DNA of 64,000 nt from an uncultured Cohaesibacter sp. GTDB taxonomy: Bacteria > Pseudomonadota > Alphaproteobacteria > Rhizobiales > Cohaesibacteraceae. Numbering within the stretch: the first letter of the stretch is position 1; each line of letters begins with the position of its first letter. Below the pieces are notes generated by a model. The model was not told the origin of the DNA. It saw only the letters and a list, made by a program, of their open reading frames with translations, and did not search any database. This document shows, piece by piece, positions 8,112 to 17,702 of this stretch. The position numbers and the translations under genes are program-made. The stretch lies in the NCBI RefSeq assembly GCF_963682185.1, contig NZ_OY821667.1, forward strand, positions 2,418,001-2,482,000, read 5' to 3'.

Positions 8112-10721
8112 TTAACCATTGCGCAAAATCTGCGCCGGCTTCCGGTTCAGACTTGACCATGTGCCAATGAGACCAAGCAAAATTGTCATAAGCATGGCAA
8201 GCACCACCACGATGGCAGAGACCAATGGCTGCCAGGAGAAGGTCATTTCCATCATCTCGGTCAGCACCAGATAGGCCGCCACGTGACCGATGATCAGGGC
8301 AAAGACAGCCGTTATCACACCCAAAAGACAATATTCCAGCGAATAGGCCTGCAAAACCTTGCCGCGGGTCGCCCCCAGCGTCTTGAGGATCACCGCGTCA
8401 TAGATGCGTTCGCGCTGCCCGGCAGCCAAGGCCCCGGCGAGCACCAGAATGGAGGCAATAATGGCAAGCGAAGAAGCTGCGCGCATGCCCCATGCCAACT
8501 GACGCACAAGATCATTGACCGTATCGAGCGCCTCACCAACCCGAATGGTGGTGACAGCAGGAAACGCCTGAACAAGGGCCTTCATGATGGCCGATTCCCG
8601 TTGGGCGATCTGCTCGGCACTCTCCTTGCCATCTGGATCAAGGGTCAGGGTGGCAAGATGAGCGTGCGGCGCTCCGGCAAAAGTGTTGGGCGAGAAGACC
8701 ATGACGAAATTGATCGCCAGCGACTGCCATTCGACCTGCCGCAGATTGTAAATCTTGGCCGAGATGGTGCGCCCAAGCACATTCACTTCCAGAATATCAC
8801 CGATGGCCAGCCCCATTTCGTCAGCCAACTCGGCATCAAAGGAAACCAACGGCTCGCCGGAATAATCCTGAGGCCACCATTTGCCTTCCACCAGCGTGGA
8901 ATTTTCAGGCAATCGGTCCGAATAGGTGATGCCGCGATCCCCGCGCAACACCCATTGCGCCCCTTCCGGCGCTTCGAAATCACGTGCAGCAATCCCCTTC
9001 AGCGTCACCAGCCGACCGCGCAGCATTGGCACGCGCTGATGCATGCCTTCCGGAGCCATGGCTTCCAGTTCGGCTTCAAACTGATCGACCTCGGAATTCT
9101 GTATATTTAGGAAGAAGAAGTTCGGTGCCTTCTGCTGCAAATTGCCTGTCAACTGCTGTTGCAGATTGAGATCGATCAGCACCAGCGTCACCAACAGACT
9201 GAGCCCAAGCCCGAGTGACAGCGCCACCGAAGGCGTCAACGCGCCGGGCCTATGCAGATTGGCGATGGCAAGCCGCGGCACCACATGCCGAAAACGCGGC
9301 AACCGTGCGGCCACCTTCATAATAACGAAGGCCACGAACCGCAGCAGCATAAAGACAATCACCATGCCCACAAGGAAAGCCGCAGCCACATAGAGCACCT
9401 CTGCCGTTGCAAGAACCAGCCCCACCAGCAAGGCCCCGAGCGCCAGAACAATCAACCAATCGCGTTTGCTGGCCCGATATTTGACCGGTGCGATCTGGTC
9501 ACGAAACAGCGCCGTTGCCGGAATGGAACGAGTACGCAATAGAGGACGCATGGAGAAGAGCAACGCGGCCAGCAGACCGAACAGAGCCGCCTTTCCCAAT
9601 TGGAGCGGATGAAACAGCGACGAAGACAGCGGCAGATTATCAGGGACCACAGCCTGAAGAATGAAGGGCACGAGTGCGGCGAAAAAGACACCGATCGCGA
9701 TGCCGATGAAAGCAATAAAAACGATCTGCATCAGATAGATGCCGACAATTAGCCAACTGGGCGCCCCAAGGCACTTATAGCTGGCAATGGTCGTCTGCCG
9801 ACCAGAGATGAAGGCTTGCACAGCATTGGCGATACCAACTCCGCCAGTAATCAGCGAGGCAAGGCCGACCAGCACCAGAAAGGCCGCAAAGCGATCGATA
9901 TTGCGCTTTAGCCCCTGCGCGGCATCGGCACGAGAGCGAATGCGCCAACCCGCATCGGGAAATTCTGCCCGTATCTGTTCAATAACGGCCTCGACTTGGG
10001 AAAGAGACGGATCACCATCCATCTTCAGCCGCGTGATCCAGCGCACGATGACGCCGGGCTGTAGCAGATCGGTTGCTTGCAGGTCATCAAGCCCCATGAT
10101 CACCCTTGGCCCGAAGGCGATGCCAGAGGCAAGCGCGTCCGGTTCGTCAGCAATGCTGTCTGCGATGGTGAATTGCTTGACCCCGATAACCAGCGGATCC
10201 CCAACCGAAAGCCCGAGTCGATCCAGCAGCAGCGGATCAACAATCAGCGAGCCGGGCGCAAGTGTCTTGCCATTGGTGGTCACCAGATCGCCAACCATGG
10301 GGTAATTGCCATCCACGGCCTTGATATCAATCAGCAATTGATCGGACGCATCAGCCGTGCGCGCCATAGCCCTAAGGCTGGCCAACTGTGCTAATTGACC
10401 AAATTGTCTCAAATAAGTGCGCTGCTCTTCAGTCGACGGTGTGTGGATGGCCGATAGCGAGATATCCCCGCCCAGAATCTGCCGTCCTTGCTCATTGAGG
10501 CCACCGGTTAGCGCCTTGGAGGCCGAGCCGACAGCGCCAATGGCAGCCACGCCAAGAGCAATACAGGCCAGAAAAATATAAAAACCGCGCAATCCGCCAC
10601 GCATTTCTCTAAGCGCAAAGCGGAAGGCAAGGCGCAAGGATGCCCAAATGCCGCGTGGTGCGGGCAGACCGGGAAACGCATGCGCGCTGCCAGTGTCCTT
10701 ATTCGAAGTCAGTTGATCCAT
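8112..10721 (-). CDS. FtsX-like ABC transporter permease (YbbP type)
   Basis: 869-residue inner-membrane permease with a first helix near residues 45-65, a large periplasmic part, a four-helix FtsX core near 270-400, further central helices, a second periplasmic part and a second core near 750-865. This double-core layout and the adjacent YbbA ATPase and TesA-like esterase match the E. coli tesA-ybbA-ybbP locus. The transported substrate is unknown; LolC-like lipoprotein release or lipid-related export is a possibility only. It starts nine bases after the ATPase gene, so the two are co-transcribed. Confidence 0.85.
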   Translation of the reverse strand: MDQLTSNKDTGSAHAFPGLPAPRGIWASLRLAFRFALREMRGGLRGFYIFLACIALGVAAIGAVGSASKALTGGLNEQGRQILGGDISLSAIHTPSTEEQRTYLRQFGQLAQLASLRAMARTADASDQLLIDIKAVDGNYPMVGDLVTTNGKTLAPGSLIVDPLLLDRLGLSVGDPLVIGVKQFTIADSIADEPDALASGIAFGPRVIMGLDDLQATDLLQPGVIVRWITRLKMDGDPSLSQVEAVIEQIRAEFPDAGWRIRSRADAAQGLKRNIDRFAAFLVLVGLASLITGGVGIANAVQAFISGRQTTIASYKCLGAPSWLIVGIYLMQIVFIAFIGIAIGVFFAALVPFILQAVVPDNLPLSSSLFHPLQLGKAALFGLLAALLFSMRPLLRTRSIPATALFRDQIAPVKYRASKRDWLIVLALGALLVGLVLATAEVLYVAAAFLVGMVIVFMLLRFVAFVIMKVAARLPRFRHVVPRLAIANLHRPGALTPSVALSLGLGLSLLVTLVLIDLNLQQQLTGNLQQKAPNFFFLNIQNSEVDQFEAELEAMAPEGMHQRVPMLRGRLVTLKGIAARDFEAPEGAQWVLRGDRGITYSDRLPENSTLVEGKWWPQDYSGEPLVSFDAELADEMGLAIGDILEVNVLGRTISAKIYNLRQVEWQSLAINFVMVFSPNTFAGAPHAHLATLTLDPDGKESAEQIAQRESAIMKALVQAFPAVTTIRVGEALDTVNDLVRQLAWGMRAASSLAIIASILVLAGALAAGQRERIYDAVILKTLGATRGKVLQAYSLEYCLLGVITAVFALIIGHVAAYLVLTEMMEMTFSWQPLVSAIVVVLAMLMTILLGLIGTWSSLNRKPAQILRNG

Positions 10722-10730
10722 AGCGCCCTC

Positions 10731-11495
10731 CTATTGAACCGGATGGGCGTCATCATGAGGTGTTTCCACCAACTGGCCGGATTTGAGCCGCACCACACGC
10801 TCGCATCGATCTGCAAGGCGCGGATCATGGGTCACCAGCATCAAGGTCATGCCCCGCTCTTTATGCAGGCGGAACATCAAATCGGAAATCTCCTGCCCCG
10901 TGTCTGCGTCAAGGTTCCCCGTCGGCTCATCGGCAATAAGAATGGAGGGACGCGGCGCTAGCGCACGGGCAATGGCCACGCGCTGCTGCTCACCACCGGA
11001 AAGCTCTGCCGGATAATGATGCACGCGATGGCCCAACCCCACGGCCTCCAACTCGGCCCTTGCCACATCAAAGGCATCGCGGCGGCCGGCCAGTTCCAGA
11101 GGAATGGCGGTATTTTCAAGCGCCGTCATGGTTGGCACCAAGTGGAAGGACTGGAAGATGATGCCAATACGCGTGCCGCGAAACTGCGCCAGCGTATCCT
11201 CATTCATTTGTGCCAGATCACTGCCTTCAACCAGCACCTTGCCCTGATCGGCTTGCTCAAGACCTGCCATCACCATCAACAAGGTCGATTTGCCCGAGCC
11301 GGACGGGCCAACAAGCCCTACCGAGTGGCCGCTTTCAATATCGAGATCAATCCCGCGCAGAATATCGACCCGTGAATTCCCAGCCCCGAGGCTCAAATAG
11401 ACGCCATGCAGCGAAATAATCGCTTCTTTTGCAGACTCTCCGTCTGCCGGATTGGCCGTTGTTTTGGAAACTTCTTGAGCAAGGGATGAAGTCAC
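10731..11495 (-). CDS. ABC transporter ATP-binding protein (YbbA type)
   Basis: 254-residue ATPase of the MacB/LolD class. Walker A is GPSGSGKST (about residues 60-68), the signature is LSGGEQQRVAIARAL, Walker B is ILIADEPTGNLD, and the switch His is in LVTHDPRLA. It pairs with the following FtsX-type permease. The gene diverges from the TesA-like esterase, and the roughly 240-base gap between them probably holds both promoters. Confidence 0.9.
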   Translation of the reverse strand: MTSSLAQEVSKTTANPADGESAKEAIISLHGVYLSLGAGNSRVDILRGIDLDIESGHSVGLVGPSGSGKSTLLMVMAGLEQADQGKVLVEGSDLAQMNEDTLAQFRGTRIGIIFQSFHLVPTMTALENTAIPLELAGRRDAFDVARAELEAVGLGHRVHHYPAELSGGEQQRVAIARALAPRPSILIADEPTGNLDADTGQEISDLMFRLHKERGMTLMLVTHDPRLADRCERVVRLKSGQLVETPHDDAHPVQ

Positions 11496-11735
11496 GATGA
11501 TCCTAACCTATATTGCAAGTAACTCTGAAAGCAGTGTGAAGACAAGACAAAGGAAAATATGATCAATCCTATATGGGGTCGTTATTTCGGAATCAAAGAC
11601 AGCAAAGCGCATTCTTGGGCGTTTTGCTTATACGCACCAAAGATAAGTCTTATGAAAATGAAGTATGAATATAGCCAACATGGCCATGCAATGGATCACC
11701 TGCAATCGCCACACGGCGGTGCGGCAACGGTTCGG

Positions 11736-12380
11736 ATGACCAGTCATCCTGCCCATTTCTTCCTTTCCTTTTTCCTTTTACTGCTTCTTGGCCTCTTCAC
11801 CATGACCTCTGCAAAAGCCGCCGACACCACCAGACTTCTTGCCTTTGGCGATTCCCTCTCCGCTGGCTATCAGTTGCCCGCCGGAGAGGATTTCCCAACG
11901 CAGCTCCAGCAGCATTTAAAGAACCAGGGACTTGATGTGGAGATCGTCAACGCCTCCGTTTCTGGCGACACCACCGCATCGGGCCTCTCCCGTCTTGACT
12001 GGTCAACACCGGAGAATATCGATCTTGTATTGTTGGAGCTGGGCGCAAATGATGCCTTGCAAGGGCTCTCGGTAGACAATGCCAAAGCCAATCTGGCGTC
12101 AATGATTGAGAAATTCCAGCAAAAGGACATCAAGGTCGCCTTGATGGGCATGCGGGCACCACCCAACATGGGCGCAGACTATACCAGCGCCTTTGATGCC
12201 ATTTACCCCGCCCTTGCCAAAGAATACCAAATACCGCTATATCCCTTCTTTCTGGAAGATGTGGCGGCTGAGCCAGACCTGAATCTGCAGGATGGCATGC
12301 ACCCGAACCAGAAGGGCATTCAAGTGATTGTCAAAAACATTGCACCCTTCGTGATTGATTTATTGAACCAACCCAACTGA
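11736..12380 (+). CDS. Arylesterase / lysophospholipase L1-like SGNH hydrolase (TesA type)
   Basis: Periplasmic serine esterase. The chosen ATG gives 214 residues opening with a classic signal peptide: a hydrophobic FFLSFFLLLLLGLF stretch and a likely cut after AKA. Catalytic blocks are GDSLSAGY (Ser), the oxyanion Gly in VSGDTTASG, GANDAL, and the Asp/His pair in DGMHPNQKG. Open sequence continues upstream to 11559, with in-frame ATGs at 11652 and 11658. That would put 25-60 polar residues before the signal peptide, so the later start is preferred although its ribosome site is weak. Confidence 0.85.
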   Translation: MTSHPAHFFLSFFLLLLLGLFTMTSAKAADTTRLLAFGDSLSAGYQLPAGEDFPTQLQQHLKNQGLDVEIVNASVSGDTTASGLSRLDWSTPENIDLVLLELGANDALQGLSVDNAKANLASMIEKFQQKDIKVALMGMRAPPNMGADYTSAFDAIYPALAKEYQIPLYPFFLEDVAAEPDLNLQDGMHPNQKGIQVIVKNIAPFVIDLLNQPN

Positions 12381-12461
12381 CAGCATGCATCTGGCATGTA
12401 GCCATTTTAACACAGCCAGATCCCTTCCCCCTTTGCTGGCGATGAATAAACGGATCCCGAT

Positions 12462-13517
12462 ATGGAAATGAGAAAACTGGGTCGCACAGACCTCGAAGTG
12501 AGCAGCCTTTGCCTTGGCACCATGACCTGGGGCGAGCAGAACACAAAAGCAGACGGCTATGAACAGATGGACTATGCCATCGATCAGGGCATCAACTTCT
12601 TTGATGTTGCCGAGCTTTATCCTGTTCCCAGCAAGGCCGCCACACAAGGACGCACCGAAGAAATCATCGGCGACTGGATGCAAGATCGCGGCAATCGCTC
12701 CGACATCATTCTGGCCACAAAGGTCGTGGGCCGCTCCATGAGCACATGGTTCCGCGATGGCGAAATCGAACCACGCCTCACCCGTGCTCAGATCTTTGAA
12801 GCTGTCGACAAGAGCCTCAAGCGCCTCAAGACCGACTATATCGACCTGTACCAGATCCACTGGCCAGATCGTAAGGTCTCCCAGTTCGGCGCCAACCCGG
12901 TCATCTATTCCCATCCGGAACCGGCCGAAGACGAAACCCCGATCGCCGAAACACTCGCCGCGATGGACGAGTTGGTCAAGGCTGGTAAGGTGCGTCATGT
13001 GGGCCTGTCCAACGAAACCGGTTGGGGCACCATGAACTATCTGAATGAAGCGGAAAAAGGCACCGGCCCCCGCGTCGTTTCCATCCAGAATGCCTACAGC
13101 CTGCTGAACCGCACCTTCGAGATCAACCTCGCAGAGGTCGCGATGCGCGAACAGGTCGGCCTGCTGGCCTATTCCTCACTGGGTCAGGGCACTCTTACGG
13201 GTAAATATCTTGATGGCAAACAGCCTGAAGGTGCACGCATGACCCTGTTCAAGAATTTCGGCGCACGCTATCAGACCCTCGGAGCCGAACCGGCCATTCG
13301 TGGCTATCTCAAAGTGGCCGAGGAGTTTGGCGTGGATGTTGCCCAGATGGCTTTGGCCTTTGTCCACACCCGCTCGTTCACCACATCGGTGATCCTTGGC
13401 GCGTCTAAACTCGAGCAGCTGAAAACAGACATCGCTTGTCACGATTTCAAGCTGACCGACGAAATGGAAGAAGCCATCAACAAGGTGCATCTGCTGCATT
13501 CCAACCCTTGCCCATGA
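12462..13517 (+). CDS. Aldo/keto reductase (Tas-like)
   Basis: 351-residue NADPH-dependent TIM-barrel oxidoreductase. The start RKLGRTDLEVSSLCLGTMTWG, catalytic Asp48 and Tyr53 in FFDVAELYP, Lys87 in ATKVVG and His in YQIHWPDR are all present. The loop naming a Trp-rich substrate side and the overall length resemble E. coli Tas. The physiological substrate is unknown. It follows the esterase by about 80 bases, with no clear terminator between. Confidence 0.9.
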   Translation: MEMRKLGRTDLEVSSLCLGTMTWGEQNTKADGYEQMDYAIDQGINFFDVAELYPVPSKAATQGRTEEIIGDWMQDRGNRSDIILATKVVGRSMSTWFRDGEIEPRLTRAQIFEAVDKSLKRLKTDYIDLYQIHWPDRKVSQFGANPVIYSHPEPAEDETPIAETLAAMDELVKAGKVRHVGLSNETGWGTMNYLNEAEKGTGPRVVSIQNAYSLLNRTFEINLAEVAMREQVGLLAYSSLGQGTLTGKYLDGKQPEGARMTLFKNFGARYQTLGAEPAIRGYLKVAEEFGVDVAQMALAFVHTRSFTTSVILGASKLEQLKTDIACHDFKLTDEMEEAINKVHLLHSNPCP

Positions 13518-13567
13518 TCTGGCAGCGGTAGATTTCAACAGGCCCAAGGCCAAATCGACAAGAATAA

Positions 13568-13603
13568 AAAAGCCGCCCCGGCCTGCCAAAACTGGCCGGG
13601 GAA
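13568..13603 (-). terminator. Strong inverted repeat, terminator-like on the minus strand
   Basis: CCCCGGCC and GGCCGGGG pair around the loop TGCCAAAACT, with an A-run on the left side (T-run on the minus strand). No minus-strand gene ends here. It may stop antisense transcription into the aldo/keto reductase gene, or protect that gene's 3' end. Confidence 0.45.
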
Positions 13604-13805
13604 ACCTCCCTTCAAGAGCCCGTGCGTTCCAGACAAAGCGTCAGCGGATAAAGCTTTTAAAGCATCGTCACAATTTTTCAGCTATCCTGTCGTGGCAACA
13701 GCCCCGAAGTGATTCGACATTGTCCCATCAATTGCTTTGGCCGAATTCATTTCGACTGTAACACGGATCACGTGATCCTGCCCCCACGTCCAATACGGGA
13801 GCGAA

Positions 13806-14345
13806 ATGATGCCACGCTTATTTGCCGGTCTGGAAATCCCCCCCGACATCACGACCATGTTGTCCCTGCAGAAGGGCGGCCTTTATGGTGCGCGCTGGGT
13901 GGACGAGTCCAACTATCACATCACGCTGCGCTTCATGGGTGATGTCGATTACACTCTGGCCAATGAAATTGTATTTCAAATGTCCCAGATACAGTGCCCC
14001 GAATTTGACCTCTCCTTGCGAGGTTTTGGGTCTTTCGGAGCCAAGAAGCCCCATTCGGTCTTTGCAGCGGTGCAGAATAATGAAGACCTGCTGCTCCTGC
14101 ATCACGAACTGGAACGGCGCATGCGCAAGCTTGGTCTCAGGTCAGACAAGCATGACTATACGCCCCATGTCACATTGGCCCGCCTGAAAAAATCAGCCGA
14201 ACCAATTGATGTCGCCAACTATCTCACAATGCGCGGCGGCTTTCGGACAGATCATTTCAGGGTGCCGCGCTTTATACTCTATTCATCGCGCGACAGCACC
14301 GGCGGCGGCCCTTATGTGATCGAGGAAACCTTCGATCTTTTATAG
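13806..14345 (+). CDS. thpR: RNA 2',3'-cyclic phosphodiesterase (ThpR / 2'-5' RNA ligase family)
   Basis: Small 2H-phosphoesterase that opens RNA 2',3'-cyclic phosphates; often called 2'-5' RNA ligase. The two HxTx motifs are His38-Ile-Thr40-Leu and His121-Val-Thr123-Leu. MPRLFAGLEIPP at the N-terminus and the FILYSSRDSTGGGPY block near the end are family features. 179 residues is normal. It stands alone, closed by the hairpin at 14361-14386. Confidence 0.93.
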   Translation: MMPRLFAGLEIPPDITTMLSLQKGGLYGARWVDESNYHITLRFMGDVDYTLANEIVFQMSQIQCPEFDLSLRGFGSFGAKKPHSVFAAVQNNEDLLLLHHELERRMRKLGLRSDKHDYTPHVTLARLKKSAEPIDVANYLTMRGGFRTDHFRVPRFILYSSRDSTGGGPYVIEETFDLL

Positions 14346-14360
14346 ATTCTGTGATCAAAG

Positions 14361-14386
14361 AAAAGGGCCCCATATGGGCCCTTTTT
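14361..14386. terminator. Bidirectional terminator after thpR
   Basis: Perfect AAAGGGCCC / GGGCCCTTT stem with a CATAT loop and T-run. It lies between thpR (plus) and the convergent exported-protein gene (minus). Confidence 0.85.
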
Positions 14387-14414
14387 GATGCATGGAATAC
14401 AGCGCTCTATCGCG

Positions 14415-15128
14415 CTAGCCGAATTTGACGAAAAGCTTGGCATAGGCAGGCTTCAGCGCTTTTTGCGCAGCTGCAACCTTGACCGGGTCATTGCTCTCCA
14501 GCACTTCCATGAAGGCCCGTACAGATCCTGTCAGCCCTTTGAGAAGCTTTTTGAATTCACTATTGGCCAGCAGCTCTGCCGGGGCATGGGCGACCAGATC
14601 ATCGCTCAGATAACCAAGCACACCGGCTTGTTCCAAAAGCTGCGCCCGTGTCTCATCTGACCAGCTTTGCTCGCTGACTGTCACCACGAGTACGGGTTCC
14701 ATGGCGGCATGATAGGCATTGACGAAACTGCTGAACACGCGCACGCCGTTTCGATCACGCAAATCATCAAGCTCGTTGCGGATTGCTTCGAGAATTTCAT
14801 GTGCCTCAAGCGCCTCTCCCTTTGCCGTGGCGTCGACGGCCTTGGCCGCAATGGCGCTTATGGACTGAAGGCTTTCGGACCATTTGGCCTCATCGGCATA
14901 GCGAGCCGGAGCAGTGGGGTAGGTTTCAAGGATGGTGCCATTCCACACTGTCTGGAATTGCGCCAAAGCCTTTTTGGTGCCCTCAACATCCTTCTGATTG
15001 CTCTTGAAGAGCGCAACACGATAAGGCGCATAGGCCTTTGCAACATCGGAATCGAAATCAGCCAAGACGGCCGAAGACATGCCAACCAGCAGCGCGGTGG
15101 CAAGAATGAGTCTGGAAGGGCGAGCCAT
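14415..15128 (-). CDS. Exported alpha-helical protein of unknown function
   Basis: 237 residues with a signal peptide (RLILATALLVGMSSAVLA, cut after VLA), then sequence that reads as amphipathic helices, including a region like a helical bundle (ALEAHEILEAIRNELDDLRD). No Cys-rich or haem motif is seen, and no family is named. A His in VNAYHAAMEP lies in a helix as in some iron- or copper-associated helical bundles, which is suggestive at most. The ATG at 15126-15128 is chosen because GGAGAA precedes it by six bases and it places the signal peptide at the N-terminus. Confidence 0.7.
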   Translation of the reverse strand: MARPSRLILATALLVGMSSAVLADFDSDVAKAYAPYRVALFKSNQKDVEGTKKALAQFQTVWNGTILETYPTAPARYADEAKWSESLQSISAIAAKAVDATAKGEALEAHEILEAIRNELDDLRDRNGVRVFSSFVNAYHAAMEPVLVVTVSEQSWSDETRAQLLEQAGVLGYLSDDLVAHAPAELLANSEFKKLLKGLTGSVRAFMEVLESNDPVKVAAAQKALKPAYAKLFVKFG

Positions 15129-15216
15129 GATCTTCTCCATAATTAGCCATATTCGAAAATACAGAAGCATAAAGAGATGACATGTACAGCCAGATCCGTC
15201 AAACGAAGCAGGTTTT

Positions 15217-15702
15217 TCAACGAAGTTTTTGTAATAAAATGTCGCTGGCCTGATCGACCAAATGATAGACATCCTCAAAAACATCCGCACCGCCATAATA
15301 GGGATCCGGCACTTCGTAAGAGCGTTTCATTTGCTCAAGACCGCAATATTCCAGATAGAGTGCGACTTCTGCGGTGCCATCGCGTGGCTGCATCGCCCGG
15401 ATATCGCGCAGATTGTCCCGATCCATCGCCAGAATGAGATCAAAGGCATAAAAATCCTCAACAGCGATACGCCGGGCACGCAGATCAGAGATATCGGTTC
15501 CATGGACTCTGGCAACGCTGATGGTACGGCCATCCGGCTGATGGCCCACATGCCAGGCACCAAGGCCAGCACTGTCGAGCAAAAACTGATCGCCAAGGCC
15601 AGCCTCTTGAATCTTCTGCCTGAAAACCCCTTCTGCCAAAGGGGAGCGGCAAATGTTGCCAAGACAAACAAAAAGAACCGAGGTGGGATGCGCAGGAATC
15701 AT
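15217..15702 (-). CDS. Low-molecular-weight protein-tyrosine phosphatase
   Basis: 161-residue cytoplasmic phosphatase. The P-loop CLGNICRS has the nucleophile Cys13 and Arg19, and the general acid Asp133 is in PDPYYGG. Length is normal for the family. The ATG at 15700-15702 matches homologues; open sequence further upstream (to 15861) lacks conserved content. Monocistronic next to the exported-protein gene on the same strand, but the substrate cannot be told. Confidence 0.9.
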   Translation of the reverse strand: MIPAHPTSVLFVCLGNICRSPLAEGVFRQKIQEAGLGDQFLLDSAGLGAWHVGHQPDGRTISVARVHGTDISDLRARRIAVEDFYAFDLILAMDRDNLRDIRAMQPRDGTAEVALYLEYCGLEQMKRSYEVPDPYYGGADVFEDVYHLVDQASDILLQKLR

Positions 15703-15861
15703 GAAGTATCTCGCGGTAGATTGATCTGACCGATCTGTTTGCAGACAACCTATTCGCCTAAAGGCGCAGTCGCAACCCCCTTTGCAGGGTTGGCGGGCAT
15801 CAGGCGGGTTTCTTTGCCCAAGGCCACATGAGCGACATCCTCTTCCAGCGACCCCGGCCAC

Positions 15862-16060
15862 AGCTATGAGATGACACAGACAAGTTGTCGAACCAGATAG
15901 CGTCTATGTATTTAGAAAATTTCAGAAAATACTAGATATATTTATAGTAAACAAAAAATTTAGTAAACATAACTTCAACCATGAGAGGAAATGAATTTAA
16001 GAATTCTAACTTCATTAACAATTATATTATAAATTTTATAAAAAACCCGAGGGAGGACAC
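15862..16060. other. AT-rich leader of the histidine kinase gene
   Basis: The 160 bases before the kinase gene are markedly more AT-rich than the surroundings, with several T- and A-tracts. It ends in a good GGGAGGA box six bases before ATG 16061. It probably holds the promoter; no defined operator was recognised. Confidence 0.5.
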
Positions 16061-17677
16061 ATGCCTTACTTCATAAAAAACAAGAACATCGAAAATAATC
16101 TGATTACATTCTTGATGGAATCCGTCGAACAGGGAATTTCGGTTACAGACGAAGATCTCAACATAGTTTTTATGAACCGGGCAGCCAGCAAGATGCTGGA
16201 TATTCCTGTCAGCCTCTTGCAAAAAGACAATTCTCTTTACAATCTTATTCGCTATATGGCTCAACGAGGCGACTATGGCCCGGGCGATGTCGATGAAATC
16301 GTCGAGCAGCGCATTGAGCTGCTGCGCAAGGAAACCATTCACGACATCGATCATGAAACACTGGACGGACGCGTCATCTGCCTGCAGGGCAAATTCGCCA
16401 CCGAAGGCATCTTTGTTTCCATTTTCAGCGATGTCACCGAGCAGCGCGCCTATGAAGCCAAGCTGGAAGCCATCCAGTATGAATTGGAACTCAAGCTGGA
16501 AAACAGCCTGCGTGAAGTGCGCTACAACCGGGATCTGTTGCTCAACGCGATCAACGCAATCGATGACGGCATCATCCTCTTTGATGAGGATGATCGACTG
16601 GTGCTTGCCAACACCCGGATTCTGGATCTGTATCCAAGCCTGAAACGGCACCTGATCCAGCAGTCTCATATCAAAAAGATCGAAGGCTTCGATCTGCCCG
16701 AATCGGATGAAACCAACGAAGAAGAACTGCTCAAGGGGCGACATCGTAACGAAGTCAAACTGCATGACGATCACTGGTACCGGATCGAACAATCGGCGAC
16801 GGTCAATGGCGGCAAAATCGCCATTTTCTCCGATATCTCCACCTATAAGGACCAGACCAGCAAGCTGCAGCAGCATACCAACAAGCTGGTAAAGCTGCTA
16901 CAAAAGGAAATCTCGCTTTCCGAGACGCAGCGCGAGTTTGTCTCCATGGCCTCCCATGAATTCAAGACGCCCCTCGCCATCATCGACAGCAACGCCCAAC
17001 GCATCGAACGCAAGGCAGGCGACATGCCCACCGAGCGCCTGTTGACGCGCATCGATAACATTCGCGATTCCGTGCAAAGGATGCAGTATCTGATCAACCG
17101 CTTCATGGATTTCTCAAGCGAAGAAATCGCTGGGCTCAAGATGGCCGCCAAGAAGCAGAATTTTCGCAGTACCGTCGAGCGCCTGTGCGCGACCCATCTG
17201 GAAATGGGAGAGACCGCCAATATCCTGTGGGATTTGAAAGATCTGCCCGAATATGCGAGTTTTGATCAGAATCTGCTGGATCAATGCGTCAGCAATATCC
17301 TTTCCAATGCGATCAAATATTCCGATCCCGGCACTCCTATCAATGTAATCGGACGTCGTGGAGATCAGCATATCACGATTGATATTTGCGACGAGGGCAT
17401 TGGCATTCCAGAAGACGAAGTGCCCAAGATCTTCAACAAATATTATCGCGCCTCCAACTCAAGTGGCATTGCCGGAACAGGCATTGGCCTCAATTTCACC
17501 CAAATGGCGTTGAAGGAACAAGGCGGTAGAATTGAAGTAAAAAGCAAACTCGGAGAGGGTTCCTGCTTCACAATATTCCTTCCGGCTTCCATCGCGGATG
17601 ATGCCCATGAACAGGAAGACCCCGATGAGGCCCATTCCGACAAAGATCAGGGCACCCCTGACGAACTGGCATCCTGA
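16061..17677 (+). CDS. PAS-domain sensor histidine kinase
   Basis: 538-residue soluble kinase with no membrane helix, so it senses a cytoplasmic signal. Two PAS-like regions (about 12-125 and 155-262) are joined by a coiled-coil stretch. A dimerisation/phosphoacceptor domain follows, with His299 in SMASHEFKTPL, then the HATPase with Asn416 (N box), DEGIGIP (G1, Asp444), a YYR F-box region and GTGIGL (G2). A 40-residue Asp/Glu-rich tail ends the protein. It lies 25 bases before a response-regulator gene, its likely partner. Confidence 0.92.
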   Translation: MPYFIKNKNIENNLITFLMESVEQGISVTDEDLNIVFMNRAASKMLDIPVSLLQKDNSLYNLIRYMAQRGDYGPGDVDEIVEQRIELLRKETIHDIDHETLDGRVICLQGKFATEGIFVSIFSDVTEQRAYEAKLEAIQYELELKLENSLREVRYNRDLLLNAINAIDDGIILFDEDDRLVLANTRILDLYPSLKRHLIQQSHIKKIEGFDLPESDETNEEELLKGRHRNEVKLHDDHWYRIEQSATVNGGKIAIFSDISTYKDQTSKLQQHTNKLVKLLQKEISLSETQREFVSMASHEFKTPLAIIDSNAQRIERKAGDMPTERLLTRIDNIRDSVQRMQYLINRFMDFSSEEIAGLKMAAKKQNFRSTVERLCATHLEMGETANILWDLKDLPEYASFDQNLLDQCVSNILSNAIKYSDPGTPINVIGRRGDQHITIDICDEGIGIPEDEVPKIFNKYYRASNSSGIAGTGIGLNFTQMALKEQGGRIEVKSKLGEGSCFTIFLPASIADDAHEQEDPDEAHSDKDQGTPDELAS

Positions 17678-17702
17678 TTAAAGACATATCGGAGAAAGAC
17701 CC